In this document: in pieces, positions 1 to 8,308 of the stretch
How positions within the stretch are numbered: position 1 is the stretch's first letter
Layout of the letters: the number at the start of each line of letters is the position of its first letter
Translations under genes and position numbers: made by a program
Notes under the pieces: generated by a model
Told to the model about the DNA's origin: nothing
Database searches by the model: none
Seen by the model: only the letters and a program-made list of their open reading frames with translations
Source: CAYMRB01 sp964392615
GTDB lineage: Bacteria > Planctomycetota > UBA8108
Assembly (NCBI GenBank): GCA_964392615.1
Contig: CAYMRB010000292.1
Location: 1-13,071, forward strand
Length of the DNA: 13,071 nucleotides
Direction of reading: 5' to 3'

Positions 1-43
1 CCCCATTAACCGATAGCCGCGGTCCGGTAACAAGCCGAAACGA

Positions 44-2752
44 ATGTCCACGCGCGCTCCACATCCTCCGGCGCGACTCGCGCTCGCAACCCTGCTGTCG
101 CTCGTCGTCGTCGCCTCCGCCGCCAGCGCACAGCCGGACCCGCTGCCGCAAGATCGCGGCTTGCCCGGTCTCGCGATGTCGCTGCGCCGCCTCGGCGTGT
201 CGGCGTCCGTTCTCTACATCACCGCGCACCCCGACGACGAGAACAACGGCCTGCTCGTGTGGCTGCGGCGCGGTCGTGGCCTGCGCACCGGGCTGCTGAC
301 GCTGACGCGGGGAGAGGGCGGCCAGAACGAGATCGGCCCCGAGCTCGGAGAAGCGATCGGCGTCCTTCGCACCGAGGAAGTGCTCGCCGTTCACCGCTGG
401 GACGACGCCGAGCAGTTCTTCTCGCTGGCGTACGAGTTCGGCTACAGCTTCAGCGTCGAGGAGACGTTCGCAAAATGGGGGCGCGAGGCAACGCTCGGCG
501 ATATCGTTCGCGTCGTGCGGACCTTCCGCCCCGACGTGATCGTGACGATGATGCCGACCGGCGCAGGGGGCGGGCAGCACCACCAGGCGTCGGCACGTCT
601 CGCCATGGAAGCGTTTCGCGCTGCGGCCGACGAGACGCGTTTCGCCGCGCAGATCCGCGATGATGGTCTGCGACCGTGGCAGGCGATACGCCTGTTTCAC
701 GCGCCGTTCGTGCGGCGGGGATCGGAGCCGCCGGCCGATGCGATCCGCGTCGCGATCGGCGACCACGACCCGTGGCTCGGCATGTCGTACGCCGAGTTCG
801 GCGCGATCGCCCGCAATAGCCATCGCTGCCAGGGCATGAACTCGCCGCCGCAACCGGGGCCGCAGGATGCGTGGTTGATCCCCGCTCTGTCGGCGACCGG
901 GACGGCGTCGGGGGATCGACCGCCTACCGCCATTCTCGACGGTATCGACACGACGATCGCCGGCTGCGCAGCGCGCCTCGCGACGGCCGTCGGCGAGTCC
1001 GTACCGTCCTTCGTCGAGCGCGGCCTGCACCAGCTCGAGACGGTCGCGGATCGCGCGCGGGAGAGCTTCGCGAACGGACGGCTCGACGATGTTCCGAGGG
1101 ATGCCGCGAACGGCCTCGACCTGGTGCGCGCGCTGCGTCAGGCGCTGCGTCGATCGACCGTGCCGGCTGCCATCGCGGCGGAGCTCGACGGAATGCTCGC
1201 CGACGAGGAGCGGGATTGGAACGACGTCGCGGCGCGTTCCGTTCATGTCACGGTCGAGGCGGTCCTCACCGCCGACGGTGATGGAACCGCGCCGGATGGC
1301 ATGGTCACGCCCGGCGAGACGTTCGCGTTCGAGACGCGCGTCGTCCATGGCGGTCGCGGCAGCATCGATCTCGTCGTCGTCGATGTGCTCGCTCCGGACG
1401 GCTGGGCGATCGAGAAGCTCTCGGGCGACGCCGGCAAGCTCGCGTACAACGAGATCGGCGCCTACCGCCACCGCGTCACCGTGGCTCGCGACGCGACGCC
1501 GAGCGGGACGCACTGGTACCGGGATTCCATCGATGAGTACCGCTTCTCGACACGCGCCGAAGCGGCCGCCTCGCTGCGCCCTTTCGCGCCGCCGCCGGTT
1601 CGCGCCGTGGTTCGCTACCGCGTGAACGGCGTCGAGGCGACGATCGCGGTCGACGTTCGACATCGCTGGTTCGATCCCTCCGTGGCGAAGCATCGCTCGA
1701 TGGCGATCAAGGTCGTGCCTGAGCTGTCGGTTCGGATCGAGCCGCGGATCGTGGTGGTCCCGGTTCACGCAGCGTCCAAGACGCGTCGCGTCGACGTCTC
1801 CGTCGAGCACTTGGCCGCCGCCGCGACCACGGTAGCCGTCGCGCTTTCGGTTCCGGACCGATGGCGCGTGAGTCCGGCGAGTCGCGACGTCGAGGTGTCA
1901 CGTGAGAACGAGAACGTGACGGTGTCGTTCGACGTGTCACCGCCCGACGACATCGCTCCGGGAGCGTGGAGCGTCACGGCGTCGGCAGCGGTCGCCGGCC
2001 GGACGTATCGCTCCGGTTTCCAGCGCGTCGCCTATCACCACATCGAGCCGCGTCACCTGTACCGGGGCGCCGTCGCCGAGGTGAAGGTGCTCGACGTGCG
2101 CATGGCGCGGGGTCTCGTCGTCGGCTACGTCATGGGAGTGGGGGACCGAGTGCCCGAGGCGATCGAGAGCCTGGGCGCACGGGTCGTGCAGCTCGAGTCC
2201 GACGACCTCGCCGCGGACCTGTCGCGGTACGACGTCATCGTCACCGGGATCCGCGCGTACAAGGACCGTCACGACCTCATCGCTCGGAACGCGCGCCTTC
2301 TCGAGTACGTCCGCTCCGGCGGCGTGCTCCTCGTTCAGTACAACAAGTACGAGTTCAACCGCGCGCAGTACGGGCCGTATCCGGTCGCGATCGCGCGACC
2401 CCACGATCGCGTCACGGACGAGAACGCTCCGGTGAAGATCCTCGCGTCCGAGCACCCGATCTTCACGACGCCGAATCGTATCGCTGACGCCGACTGGCAG
2501 GGCTGGCGCCAGGAACGCGGCCTGTACTTCCTCCGCGAGTGGGATGAACGCTGCGTGCCGCTTCTCGAGATCGCTGATCCGTTCGAGTACAACCCCGGGG
2601 CGAAGCGCGGCGCGTTGGTCGTCGCCGAGCACGGCGACGGCCTGTGGATCTACACAGGGCTGGGTTTCTTCCGCCAGCTTCCGGCCGGCGTGCCGGGGGC
2701 GTACCGTCTCTTCGCGAACCTGCTCAGCCTGGCCGATCGCAGCACGGATTGA
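44..2752 (+). CDS. Secreted PIG-L family deacetylase with C-terminal ThuA/GATase-like domain
   Basis: The 902-residue product has a signal peptide (hydrophobic stretch about 11-26, likely cut after ASA 27-29), so it probably acts in the periplasm or outside the cell. Residues about 55-200 form a PIG-L (LmbE) domain, a zinc-dependent N-acetyl-sugar deacetylase fold. The motif AHPDDE puts H62 and D65 as zinc ligands and D64 as the likely catalytic base; QHHQ (179-180) supplies the third ligand. Residues about 560-665 look like a beta-sandwich of the NEW3 type. Residues about 685-895 resemble the ThuA/class I GATase-like fold ('YDVIVTGIRAYK', 'YVRSGGVLLVQYN'), with no clear catalytic Cys nucleophile. 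ATG 44 is the only start after an in-frame stop at 14-16; no Shine-Dalgarno is evident. The next gene begins 2 bp after this stop, so the two are probably co-transcribed. The substrate is unknown. Family assignment is confident; the role is inferred. Confidence 0.9.
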   Translation: MSTRAPHPPARLALATLLSLVVVASAASAQPDPLPQDRGLPGLAMSLRRLGVSASVLYITAHPDDENNGLLVWLRRGRGLRTGLLTLTRGEGGQNEIGPELGEAIGVLRTEEVLAVHRWDDAEQFFSLAYEFGYSFSVEETFAKWGREATLGDIVRVVRTFRPDVIVTMMPTGAGGGQHHQASARLAMEAFRAAADETRFAAQIRDDGLRPWQAIRLFHAPFVRRGSEPPADAIRVAIGDHDPWLGMSYAEFGAIARNSHRCQGMNSPPQPGPQDAWLIPALSATGTASGDRPPTAILDGIDTTIAGCAARLATAVGESVPSFVERGLHQLETVADRARESFANGRLDDVPRDAANGLDLVRALRQALRRSTVPAAIAAELDGMLADEERDWNDVAARSVHVTVEAVLTADGDGTAPDGMVTPGETFAFETRVVHGGRGSIDLVVVDVLAPDGWAIEKLSGDAGKLAYNEIGAYRHRVTVARDATPSGTHWYRDSIDEYRFSTRAEAAASLRPFAPPPVRAVVRYRVNGVEATIAVDVRHRWFDPSVAKHRSMAIKVVPELSVRIEPRIVVVPVHAASKTRRVDVSVEHLAAAATTVAVALSVPDRWRVSPASRDVEVSRENENVTVSFDVSPPDDIAPGAWSVTASAAVAGRTYRSGFQRVAYHHIEPRHLYRGAVAEVKVLDVRMARGLVVGYVMGVGDRVPEAIESLGARVVQLESDDLAADLSRYDVIVTGIRAYKDRHDLIARNARLLEYVRSGGVLLVQYNKYEFNRAQYGPYPVAIARPHDRVTDENAPVKILASEHPIFTTPNRIADADWQGWRQERGLYFLREWDERCVPLLEIADPFEYNPGAKRGALVVAEHGDGLWIYTGLGFFRQLPAGVPGAYRLFANLLSLADRSTD

Positions 2753-2754
2753 TC

Positions 2755-4044
2755 ATGTGGCGAACGATTCCGATTCTGCTGACCGCCGTCGTCGTCGCGC
2801 CGCTCGCTTGCCGACGCGTACCCGATTCGAGCGCCGTCACGCTGTCGACGGACTGGGAAGAGATCGCCCCCGCAGTTCCCGCGTCGGGTGACTCGCCCTG
2901 GTGGCGCGGGCCTGCCGGCGACGGAAAGTTCGGCCATCAGGACGTGCCGCTGTCGTGGAGCGAGACGGAGAACGTCGTCTGGAGGGCGGCGGTGCCGGGG
3001 CGTGGCCATTCGACGCCGATCGTCTGCGGCGATCGCGTCATCGCCTACACGGCCGATGAAGACCGCGAGGAGCACATCGTGCTGTGCTACGCCCGCGACA
3101 CGGGCAGCGAGCTGTGGCGAACGGTGACGCACGTCGGCAGCCTCATGTATCGTCACACCAAGAACTCGCACGCCTCGGCGACACCGGCGTTCGACGGCGA
3201 ACGGCTCTTTGTCGTCGCCATCCAGGACGGCGGCGTGCGAGTGAGCGCCCTCGACCTCGCCGGCGACATTCGCTGGCAGACGAAGGCGGGTGACTTCAAG
3301 TCGCGCCACGGCTACGGATCGTCCCCCGTTCTGTGGAGGTCGTTCGTCATCGTCAACGGCGACAACCATCGCGGCGGTTTCGTCGCGGCGCTCCACCGCG
3401 CGACGGGCGAGATCGTCTGGCGCGCGCCGCGACCGGACGAGGCAAGCTTCGGCACGCCGATCGTCGGGGACGTCGCAGGTCGCAGCCAGCTTCTTCTCAG
3501 CGGCGCGGGCATCGTCGCGAGCTACGATCCGCGTACGGGAGAGCGCCTCTGGTACTGCGCGGGGCCGTCGCGAGTCACGGCAGCGACGATGGCCTTCGGC
3601 GGAGATCTCGTATTCGCGAGCGGCGGTTACCCCGACAAGGAGATCCTCTGCATCCGCGCCAACGGATCGGGCGACGTGACGGGATCGCACGTCGTGTGGC
3701 GTACGCGACGCGGCGTCGCTTACGTGCCGTCTCCGCTCCTGCACGACGACCGACTCTACGTCGTTGCCGACAACGGTATCGTCACGTGCTTTCGCGCCGC
3801 GGACGGCGAGGTCGTCTGGAAGGACCGCCTGCGCGGCGAGTTCAGCGCCTCGCCCGTGCTGATCGACGGCCGGATCTTCGTCGTCGACGAGTCGGGCACG
3901 ACTCATGTTTTCGCGGCGGGCGACGCGTTCGAGCTCCTGGCGGCGAACCGGCTCGGCGACGCGGGCTTCGCGTCACTCGTCGTAGGCGGCGGGAGGATCT
4001 TCCTGCGCACGGGCACTGCCCTGTATTGCATCGGCAAGCGGTAG
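2755..4044 (+). CDS. Exported PQQ-binding-like beta-propeller protein (BamB-like repeats)
   Basis: The 429-residue product starts with a short export signal ending in a cysteine (APLAC, C19). This resembles a lipobox but has P at -3, so lipoprotein status is only possible. After 'SPWWRGPAGDG' (47-57) and 'PLSWSETENVVW' (65-76), hallmarks of a PQQ-like propeller family common in Planctomycetota, come repeated blades with the pattern 'aldxxtGexxWr' (for example near 115-122, 215-222, 258-266 and 348-355). No quinoprotein dehydrogenase active site is recognisable, so a binding or scaffold role is more likely than catalysis. The reading frame stays open upstream to 2644 inside the previous gene. 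ATG 2755 is preferred because the signal sequence starts there, only 2 bp after the upstream stop, with a weak GGA at 2746-2748. Probably translationally coupled to the deacetylase. What it binds is unknown. Confidence 0.88.
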   Translation: MWRTIPILLTAVVVAPLACRRVPDSSAVTLSTDWEEIAPAVPASGDSPWWRGPAGDGKFGHQDVPLSWSETENVVWRAAVPGRGHSTPIVCGDRVIAYTADEDREEHIVLCYARDTGSELWRTVTHVGSLMYRHTKNSHASATPAFDGERLFVVAIQDGGVRVSALDLAGDIRWQTKAGDFKSRHGYGSSPVLWRSFVIVNGDNHRGGFVAALHRATGEIVWRAPRPDEASFGTPIVGDVAGRSQLLLSGAGIVASYDPRTGERLWYCAGPSRVTAATMAFGGDLVFASGGYPDKEILCIRANGSGDVTGSHVVWRTRRGVAYVPSPLLHDDRLYVVADNGIVTCFRAADGEVVWKDRLRGEFSASPVLIDGRIFVVDESGTTHVFAAGDAFELLAANRLGDAGFASLVVGGGRIFLRTGTALYCIGKR

Positions 4045-4090
4045 CTCGGCCCAGAGCTGCGATCGACCCCAAAAGGACTCGAATAAGGAA

Positions 4091-4116
4091 CCCCTCGAAC
4101 CGGTGGGCCCGAGGGG
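4091..4116. terminator. Probable bidirectional terminator between converging genes
   Basis: CCCCTCG (4091-4097) pairs perfectly with CGAGGGG (4110-4116) across a 12-nt loop. On the + strand it is followed by the pyrimidine-rich CTCTTCTCTTGTCT, and on the - strand by TTCCTTATT. It lies 47 bp after the propeller gene's stop and about 120 bp past the stop of the leftward gene, so it could end both transcripts. The T-runs are interrupted, so efficiency is uncertain. Confidence 0.6.
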
Positions 4117-4144
4117 CTCTTCTCTTGTCTCTCAGCTCTCCATT

Positions 4145-4229
4145 GTCCCGCTCGTGTCGGCTCGCATCAACGCCCTATCCGAAGATCACGCGGGCTCTTC
4201 GAGCGGCGCTCCAGCGTCGAGAGCGGGAC
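4145..4229. repeat. Long-range 9-bp inverted repeat in the convergent intergenic region
   Basis: GTCCCGCTC (4145-4153) and GAGCGGGAC (4221-4229) are perfect inverted repeats, 67 bp apart, just past the stop of the leftward FG-GAP gene. They could close a long stem in that gene's 3' untranslated RNA. No other function is visible. The rest of the 4045-4239 gap, apart from the hairpin at 4091-4116, holds nothing I can identify. Confidence 0.4.
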
Positions 4230-4239
4230 CGTGGGCGGC

Positions 4240-4446
4240 TTACTCGCAGGGCGTCGGCGAGTCGCCAACCAGCGGCGTACCCCCCTGGAACAGGTAGTTC
4301 AGAAGGTACGTGGGATCGGCGATGTCGAGAGCTCCGTCGCCGTTCACCTCCGCGGCCGCCGGGCACGCGATCTCTCCGCCGCTGAACAGGTGTTGCAGGA
4401 TGACGACCGCATCGGTCAGGTCGACCGCTTCATCGCCATTCGAGTC
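4240..4446 (-). other. Dockerin-type module, canonical 12-residue loops
   Basis: This is the C-terminal part (residues 397-464) of the FG-GAP protein. Both loops keep the EF-hand spacing, with acidic or Asn residues at positions 1, 3, 5, 9 and 12. Dockerins bind calcium and dock to cohesins in cellulosomes. In Planctomycetota the same type of module is found on many non-cellulosomal secreted proteins, where its partner is generally unknown. Confidence 0.75.
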
Positions 4447-5634
4447 GCCGCGGCCGACCAGATTCGCGCTGCACGAGGCGTCGTTGAGGAACACGCGGGC
4501 CTGATTGCTGTCCTCGGTCGTGCACGCGATGTCGACCGCGCCGTCGTTGTTGAGGTCGCCGACCGCGAGGACCGCGCCGCGCGAGAGTCCGGTCGACACG
4601 GACACACCGTCTCGCCAGTTCGGACCGTCTTCGGCCTCGTAGCCGACGAAGACCTCGTAGTTCGTCGAGCTGCCCACGGACAGCGTGGCGACGTCGAGTC
4701 GACCGTCGCTGTTCATGTCGGCGAGCTCGACAAACCGGACGGTGCCGCGCACGGGAAGCTCGCGCGTCGCACGCGCCGGAAAGCGGAACGTCTCGTCGCC
4801 GAAATCGCGGCCGAAGTAGACGGAGACCCGCGCGCCGTCGGCTGCGAACAGCTCCGAGCGCCCGTCGCCATCGATGTCCGCCGCGCGGAATCGATGTCCG
4901 GGGCCGCTCCGCAGGTTTCCTCGCACCGGCGCCAGGAACGCGCCGGTGCCCCTGCCGCGCAGGATCGCTACCGCCGTCCCGGAGCCGACGGCGATGTCCG
5001 AATGCCCGTCGCCGTCGTAGTCGCCAACCGCGAGCATGTGACCCGGCGTCGATGTCGAGTGGAGCCAGCCCGCCGAGAAATTCCGACCGCCCTCGTTCAA
5101 CACCAGGACGTGACGGCCCTGGAAGAAGTTGATCGCGACGATGTCCATGCGGCCGTCCTCGTTGAAGTCGGCCTTGTCGATGTGCCAGACGCCGCCTCCG
5201 AACGCTCCGACGTTGACTCGGGTGACGGCGCCGAAGAACGGCGTGTCCGGGCCGTTGCGCTGACCGAAGTAGAACATCACCTCGCGCGACTGGAAGCCGA
5301 CGATGGCCGCGTCATCGATGCCGTCGTCGTTGAAGTCCGCGATCTGCATGTCGAATCCCACGTCCCACGGCGAGTTGATGCGAACGACGCGCGCGAAGCC
5401 TCCGTTCCCGCGACCCATGTAGAAGTGCAGGCCGACGGTCAGGTCGAGGTTGTCGTCGCCGTCGAAGTCGTGGAACAGGCACATGCCGAAGTTGTTGGCG
5501 ACGCCGAAGGGCCTCTGCGCCTCGAACCCCGGGAGACACGGATCTTGGGCATAGACCGTGCCGCATGCGACGAGAGCCACGAGCGCGGCGCAGAGCCGGC
5601 GTGAAAGAAGTGCGTGGGTGGTGAAGTCGGTCAT
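4240..5634 (-). CDS. Secreted FG-GAP/VCBS repeat protein with C-terminal dockerin-type module
   Basis: The 464-residue product has a signal peptide (about 10-29, cut after VYA). Seven calcium-loop repeats follow, of the form DxDxDGxxD, starting at residues 56, 100, 156, 205, 253, 306 and 360. Their roughly 50-residue period is that of an FG-GAP/VCBS beta-propeller, probably seven-bladed. Residues 397-464 form a dockerin-like pair of EF-hand half-motifs: D397-N399-D401-D405-D408, then E429-N431-D433-D437-D440. Each is followed by a 'LxxLFxGG' helix end. The protein ends in 'TPCE'. The open frame extends to 5772 into the upstream gene. ATG 5634 is chosen for the signal peptide and GAGG five bases upstream. 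It lies 40 bp after the stop of 5675-8233 on the same strand, so the two are likely one operon. It probably acts outside the cell in adhesion or display; no enzymatic motif is seen and no cohesin partner lies in the window. Confidence 0.9.
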   Translation of the reverse strand: MTDFTTHALLSRRLCAALVALVACGTVYAQDPCLPGFEAQRPFGVANNFGMCLFHDFDGDDNLDLTVGLHFYMGRGNGGFARVVRINSPWDVGFDMQIADFNDDGIDDAAIVGFQSREVMFYFGQRNGPDTPFFGAVTRVNVGAFGGGVWHIDKADFNEDGRMDIVAINFFQGRHVLVLNEGGRNFSAGWLHSTSTPGHMLAVGDYDGDGHSDIAVGSGTAVAILRGRGTGAFLAPVRGNLRSGPGHRFRAADIDGDGRSELFAADGARVSVYFGRDFGDETFRFPARATRELPVRGTVRFVELADMNSDGRLDVATLSVGSSTNYEVFVGYEAEDGPNWRDGVSVSTGLSRGAVLAVGDLNNDGAVDIACTTEDSNQARVFLNDASCSANLVGRGDSNGDEAVDLTDAVVILQHLFSGGEIACPAAAEVNGDGALDIADPTYLLNYLFQGGTPLVGDSPTPCE

Positions 5635-5674
5635 GGAGTCCTCGAAGGAGCGAATGTGCTTCCGGTGGTAAGGG

Positions 5675-8233
5675 TCACTCGCAATCGGGCGGCGTCTCGC
5701 AACCGAGGTCGATATCGGCCGGCCTGTCGCTCGATCCGCATTCCGGGAAGGGCGCGGCCGGAGCCGGGCCACCGAAGAAGTTGAAGTTCAGCATCGAGAT
5801 TGCGTCTGCGACGGCGCCGGTGATGCCACCGTCGACGTCGACATCGCAGGCCGCACCACACGGCGGCGGCGGGCCGCCGGCGAAGTTGAAGTTGAGCAGG
5901 AAGACCGCGTCGCTCACCTGCCCGGCGAAGATCCCGTCGCCGTTGCAGTCGCCGCGTAGGAACGGGCCGATGGTCACCGTCTCCTCGCAGACGTTCGGGA
6001 CGCTCGCGTCATAAGCCAACGTGTACGTGCCCGCGCTGCTCGAGAACCCCGATACGGCGACGAAGTAGCGTCCGGGAGTCAGGTCGGCGAAGACCTCTGA
6101 GAGCAAGCCGCAAGTATCGTCGTTCTGCATGATCAGCGTGCCGTTCGAGTCGAACAGGCAGAGCCACGGATCGTAGGAGGCCGCGCCTCCATCCCTGCAG
6201 AACGTGAAGGTGTAGGTGCCGGCCTCGCAGGCGTCGAATCCGTACACGTCTCCCACGCTCGCCGTCACCGCTCCCCGCACGGTGCCGACGGCTGTCGTCG
6301 GCTGGAGGTCGTCCAGCTGATCCAGAGACCTGCGGTTGCAGTCTACGCGTATCGGGCAAGGGGCCGGGGCTCGGGAGTATCCGAGGGAGTAGTTTCCGGC
6401 GCTCTGCCCGTCGCCGGATACGGCCACGACGTACTCGCCGGGATCAAGGGCCGTGATGATCTGCGAGCGCTGACCGCAGGCGCTGTCATTCTGTGCGACG
6501 ACTCCGCCCCGACCGTCGAGCAGGCAGAGGACAGTGTCGAAATCCGCTGTGGCACCGTCCGCGCAGAACGAGAACGTGTAGCATGCCGTCATCTCGACCG
6601 TGAACTGGTACGCGCGGCCGGTCTCCGTCAACACCGATCCCGACGCGATCTGCGGCACCGTCGTCGGCGTGAGACGCCCGCCATCGAACATGCGTCGCCC
6701 GTTGCAGACGAACTCCAGCACGGCTGGCGGTTCGATCCAGGAATACTCGAGGGTGTAGCTGCCGGAGTTCGAGCCCGATGCGGACACCGCGATGACGTAC
6801 GTGCCCGGGTCCAGAAGGGGCTGCATCTGCGAGAGGCGTCCGCACGAATCGTCGCTCTCCGAAACGACCACACCCGCGTCATCGAGGAGGCAGAGGGTCG
6901 AGTCGAACTCCGCGTTGCCGGCCTCCGAGCAGAACGAGAACGTGCACAAGCGCTGCTCCGTGACCTCGAACGGGAACATCTCTCCGTTGCTCCGACCGAT
7001 GCTGCCGGTGACGGTCTGCGGGTCGGTCGACGGCGCGATCGCTTCTCGCACCAGGAGAGAGCGCTGGTTGCACGAGCGACACTCGTTCGCCACGTCGGCG
7101 TAGCTCGCCAGTCTGAAGTTCCCCGAAGCGTCATCGGCGCCCGAGATCGCGAGCGAGTAGGCACCGGGCTCGAGGGTCGCGCTGATCTCGGACGGCTCAT
7201 CGCACGCGTTATCGTTCTCCGAGACGAGCTCGCCTGCGCCGTTGAACAGACACATGTGCGTGTCGAACTCGGCGCTGCCGCCCAGCGAGCACATCGAGAA
7301 CGTGTACGTTCCCGTCTCACACACGACGACGCCATAGACATCTCCGCGCGTGGTCGTGACCCGGCCCGGAGTCACCTGAGCACGAAGGATGCCCCCGGGA
7401 GACGTGCCGTCACCTCCCAGCGCCGAGATGGCGTAGGGCAGCGATATCTGCCTCTGCACCGCTCCCGCGCGATTCAGCACTTGAATAGACGATCCCGTGT
7501 CGACATAGATTTCGCCGCCGAACGCGGCGAGCCCGCTCGGCCCGGCGACCGGTGCTCGAAAGCTATTGGTGACCGCGCCCGTGGCAGGGTCGATCTCGAA
7601 GATCCGTTCCTCACCGTCGCGGCGGCCAGCGACGAGGAGAGCATCGGGGCCGCCGATCCCCGTGAGCCCGTCGGCGAGATCGACGCTGGGGTCCAACGCG
7701 TCGACATCCAAGATCCGCGTGTACAAATCGACCGTCGCGTCGAAGACGATGATGTCGTCCTCCGTCGCATCGAGCACGAAGACCTCGTCGCCGAGCACGG
7801 CGAGGCCGTTGTAGTTGCCCGATCCGATCGGGATCAGATCCTCGTCGACGGCGGTGCCGGTATCGGGGTCGATCTCGTACAACGAGTCGCCTCCGTTGCC
7901 GTCGAAGAACCAGATACGTCGACCGTCGAAAGCGAGGCCTTCCGCTCCCACGGCCCCCGTTTCGGGTGCCCTGAAGCGGCCGATTTCGCTGCCGTTCGCC
8001 GGATCGATCTCGACGATGTCGCGCGATCCTTCTCGCGGCAAGGCGAACAGGCCGAATCCCTCGATCGGCAGCCCCGGCCGCAGAGATCCGGAGTGGGTGG
8101 TTTGACGACCGTTGCAGGTGTCTTGCGCCGCGCTCGGTTGCGGGAACAGGAGCCCGAACGCAGCTGTCACCAAGATCCACTTGGCAGCGCGTCTACGACA
8201 GGATCCCACGCCAAAACGACTCGAACCGAACAT
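5675..8233 (-). CDS. Secreted multidomain protein: beta-propeller, four Cys-rich PPC-like modules, dockerin-like tail
   Basis: The 852-residue product has an Arg-rich signal peptide ending near PSAA-Q (about residues 13-37). Residues about 57-280 look like an NHL/SMP-30-type propeller ('EIDPxxG' repeats, 'AEGLAFDGRRIWFFD'). Four PPC-like beta-sandwich modules follow, ending near 380, 500, 622 and 745. Each carries 'YTFSxC ... CL.. ... NDxxC ... L.PGxYxxAVSG' with exactly C-x12-C-x15-C (C315/328/344, 435/448/464, 557/570/586, 679/692/708). CNxR headers stand at residues 40, 388, 510 and 632. The tail (about 759-832) is dockerin-like with enlarged loops, and the protein ends 'PPDCE'. No protease, lipase or glycosidase site is seen, so a binding or display role is inferred. 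Start: GTG 8236 is possible, but ATG 8233 has GAGG 7 bases upstream. It is the upstream member of an operon with the FG-GAP gene. Confidence 0.88.
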   Translation of the reverse strand: MFGSSRFGVGSCRRRAAKWILVTAAFGLLFPQPSAAQDTCNGRQTTHSGSLRPGLPIEGFGLFALPREGSRDIVEIDPANGSEIGRFRAPETGAVGAEGLAFDGRRIWFFDGNGGDSLYEIDPDTGTAVDEDLIPIGSGNYNGLAVLGDEVFVLDATEDDIIVFDATVDLYTRILDVDALDPSVDLADGLTGIGGPDALLVAGRRDGEERIFEIDPATGAVTNSFRAPVAGPSGLAAFGGEIYVDTGSSIQVLNRAGAVQRQISLPYAISALGGDGTSPGGILRAQVTPGRVTTTRGDVYGVVVCETGTYTFSMCSLGGSAEFDTHMCLFNGAGELVSENDNACDEPSEISATLEPGAYSLAISGADDASGNFRLASYADVANECRSCNQRSLLVREAIAPSTDPQTVTGSIGRSNGEMFPFEVTEQRLCTFSFCSEAGNAEFDSTLCLLDDAGVVVSESDDSCGRLSQMQPLLDPGTYVIAVSASGSNSGSYTLEYSWIEPPAVLEFVCNGRRMFDGGRLTPTTVPQIASGSVLTETGRAYQFTVEMTACYTFSFCADGATADFDTVLCLLDGRGGVVAQNDSACGQRSQIITALDPGEYVVAVSGDGQSAGNYSLGYSRAPAPCPIRVDCNRRSLDQLDDLQPTTAVGTVRGAVTASVGDVYGFDACEAGTYTFTFCRDGGAASYDPWLCLFDSNGTLIMQNDDTCGLLSEVFADLTPGRYFVAVSGFSSSAGTYTLAYDASVPNVCEETVTIGPFLRGDCNGDGIFAGQVSDAVFLLNFNFAGGPPPPCGAACDVDVDGGITGAVADAISMLNFNFFGGPAPAAPFPECGSSDRPADIDLGCETPPDCE
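5738..5959 (-). other. Atypical dockerin-like module with 14-residue loops
   Basis: Residues about 759-832 contain two repeats that begin like dockerin loops (D762-N764-D766; D797-D799-D801). The closing Asp is at position 14 (D775, D810) instead of 12, through 'GxVxDA' in both. Each is followed by 'LNFNFxGGP'. The same extension in both halves argues for a real subtype rather than decay. Calcium binding is likely at positions 1, 3 and 5 but unproven. Confidence 0.65.
5987..7393 (-). repeat. Four tandem PPC-like modules, 122-residue period
   Basis: CNxR headers are encoded at 7070-7072, 6704-6706 and 6338-6340, exactly 366 bp (122 codons) apart. Each header Cys lies exactly 47 residues before the first Cys of its module's C-x12-C-x15-C pattern. 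The first module (from about 7393 down to 7073) has the same cysteine core but no adjacent header. The repeats are diverged at DNA level, so the duplication is old and the spacing has been kept by selection on the protein. Confidence 0.8.
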
Positions 8234-8308
8234 CACAAGACCTCTGTTGCGCCCCCAGCGATCCCTCGACGTGCTGGACGACCTCCTACTCCACAGCCAC
8301 CCATACTA

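Noticed and set aside
2650..3906. Open frame of 418 codons on the - strand opposite the PQQ-propeller gene
   Set aside because: The + strand frame has clear family motifs; the antisense product is R/D/V-rich without features.
4231..5604. Open frame of 457 codons on the + strand opposite the FG-GAP gene
   Set aside because: It is an antisense shadow of the calcium-loop repeats, with no domain, signal peptide or ribosome binding site.
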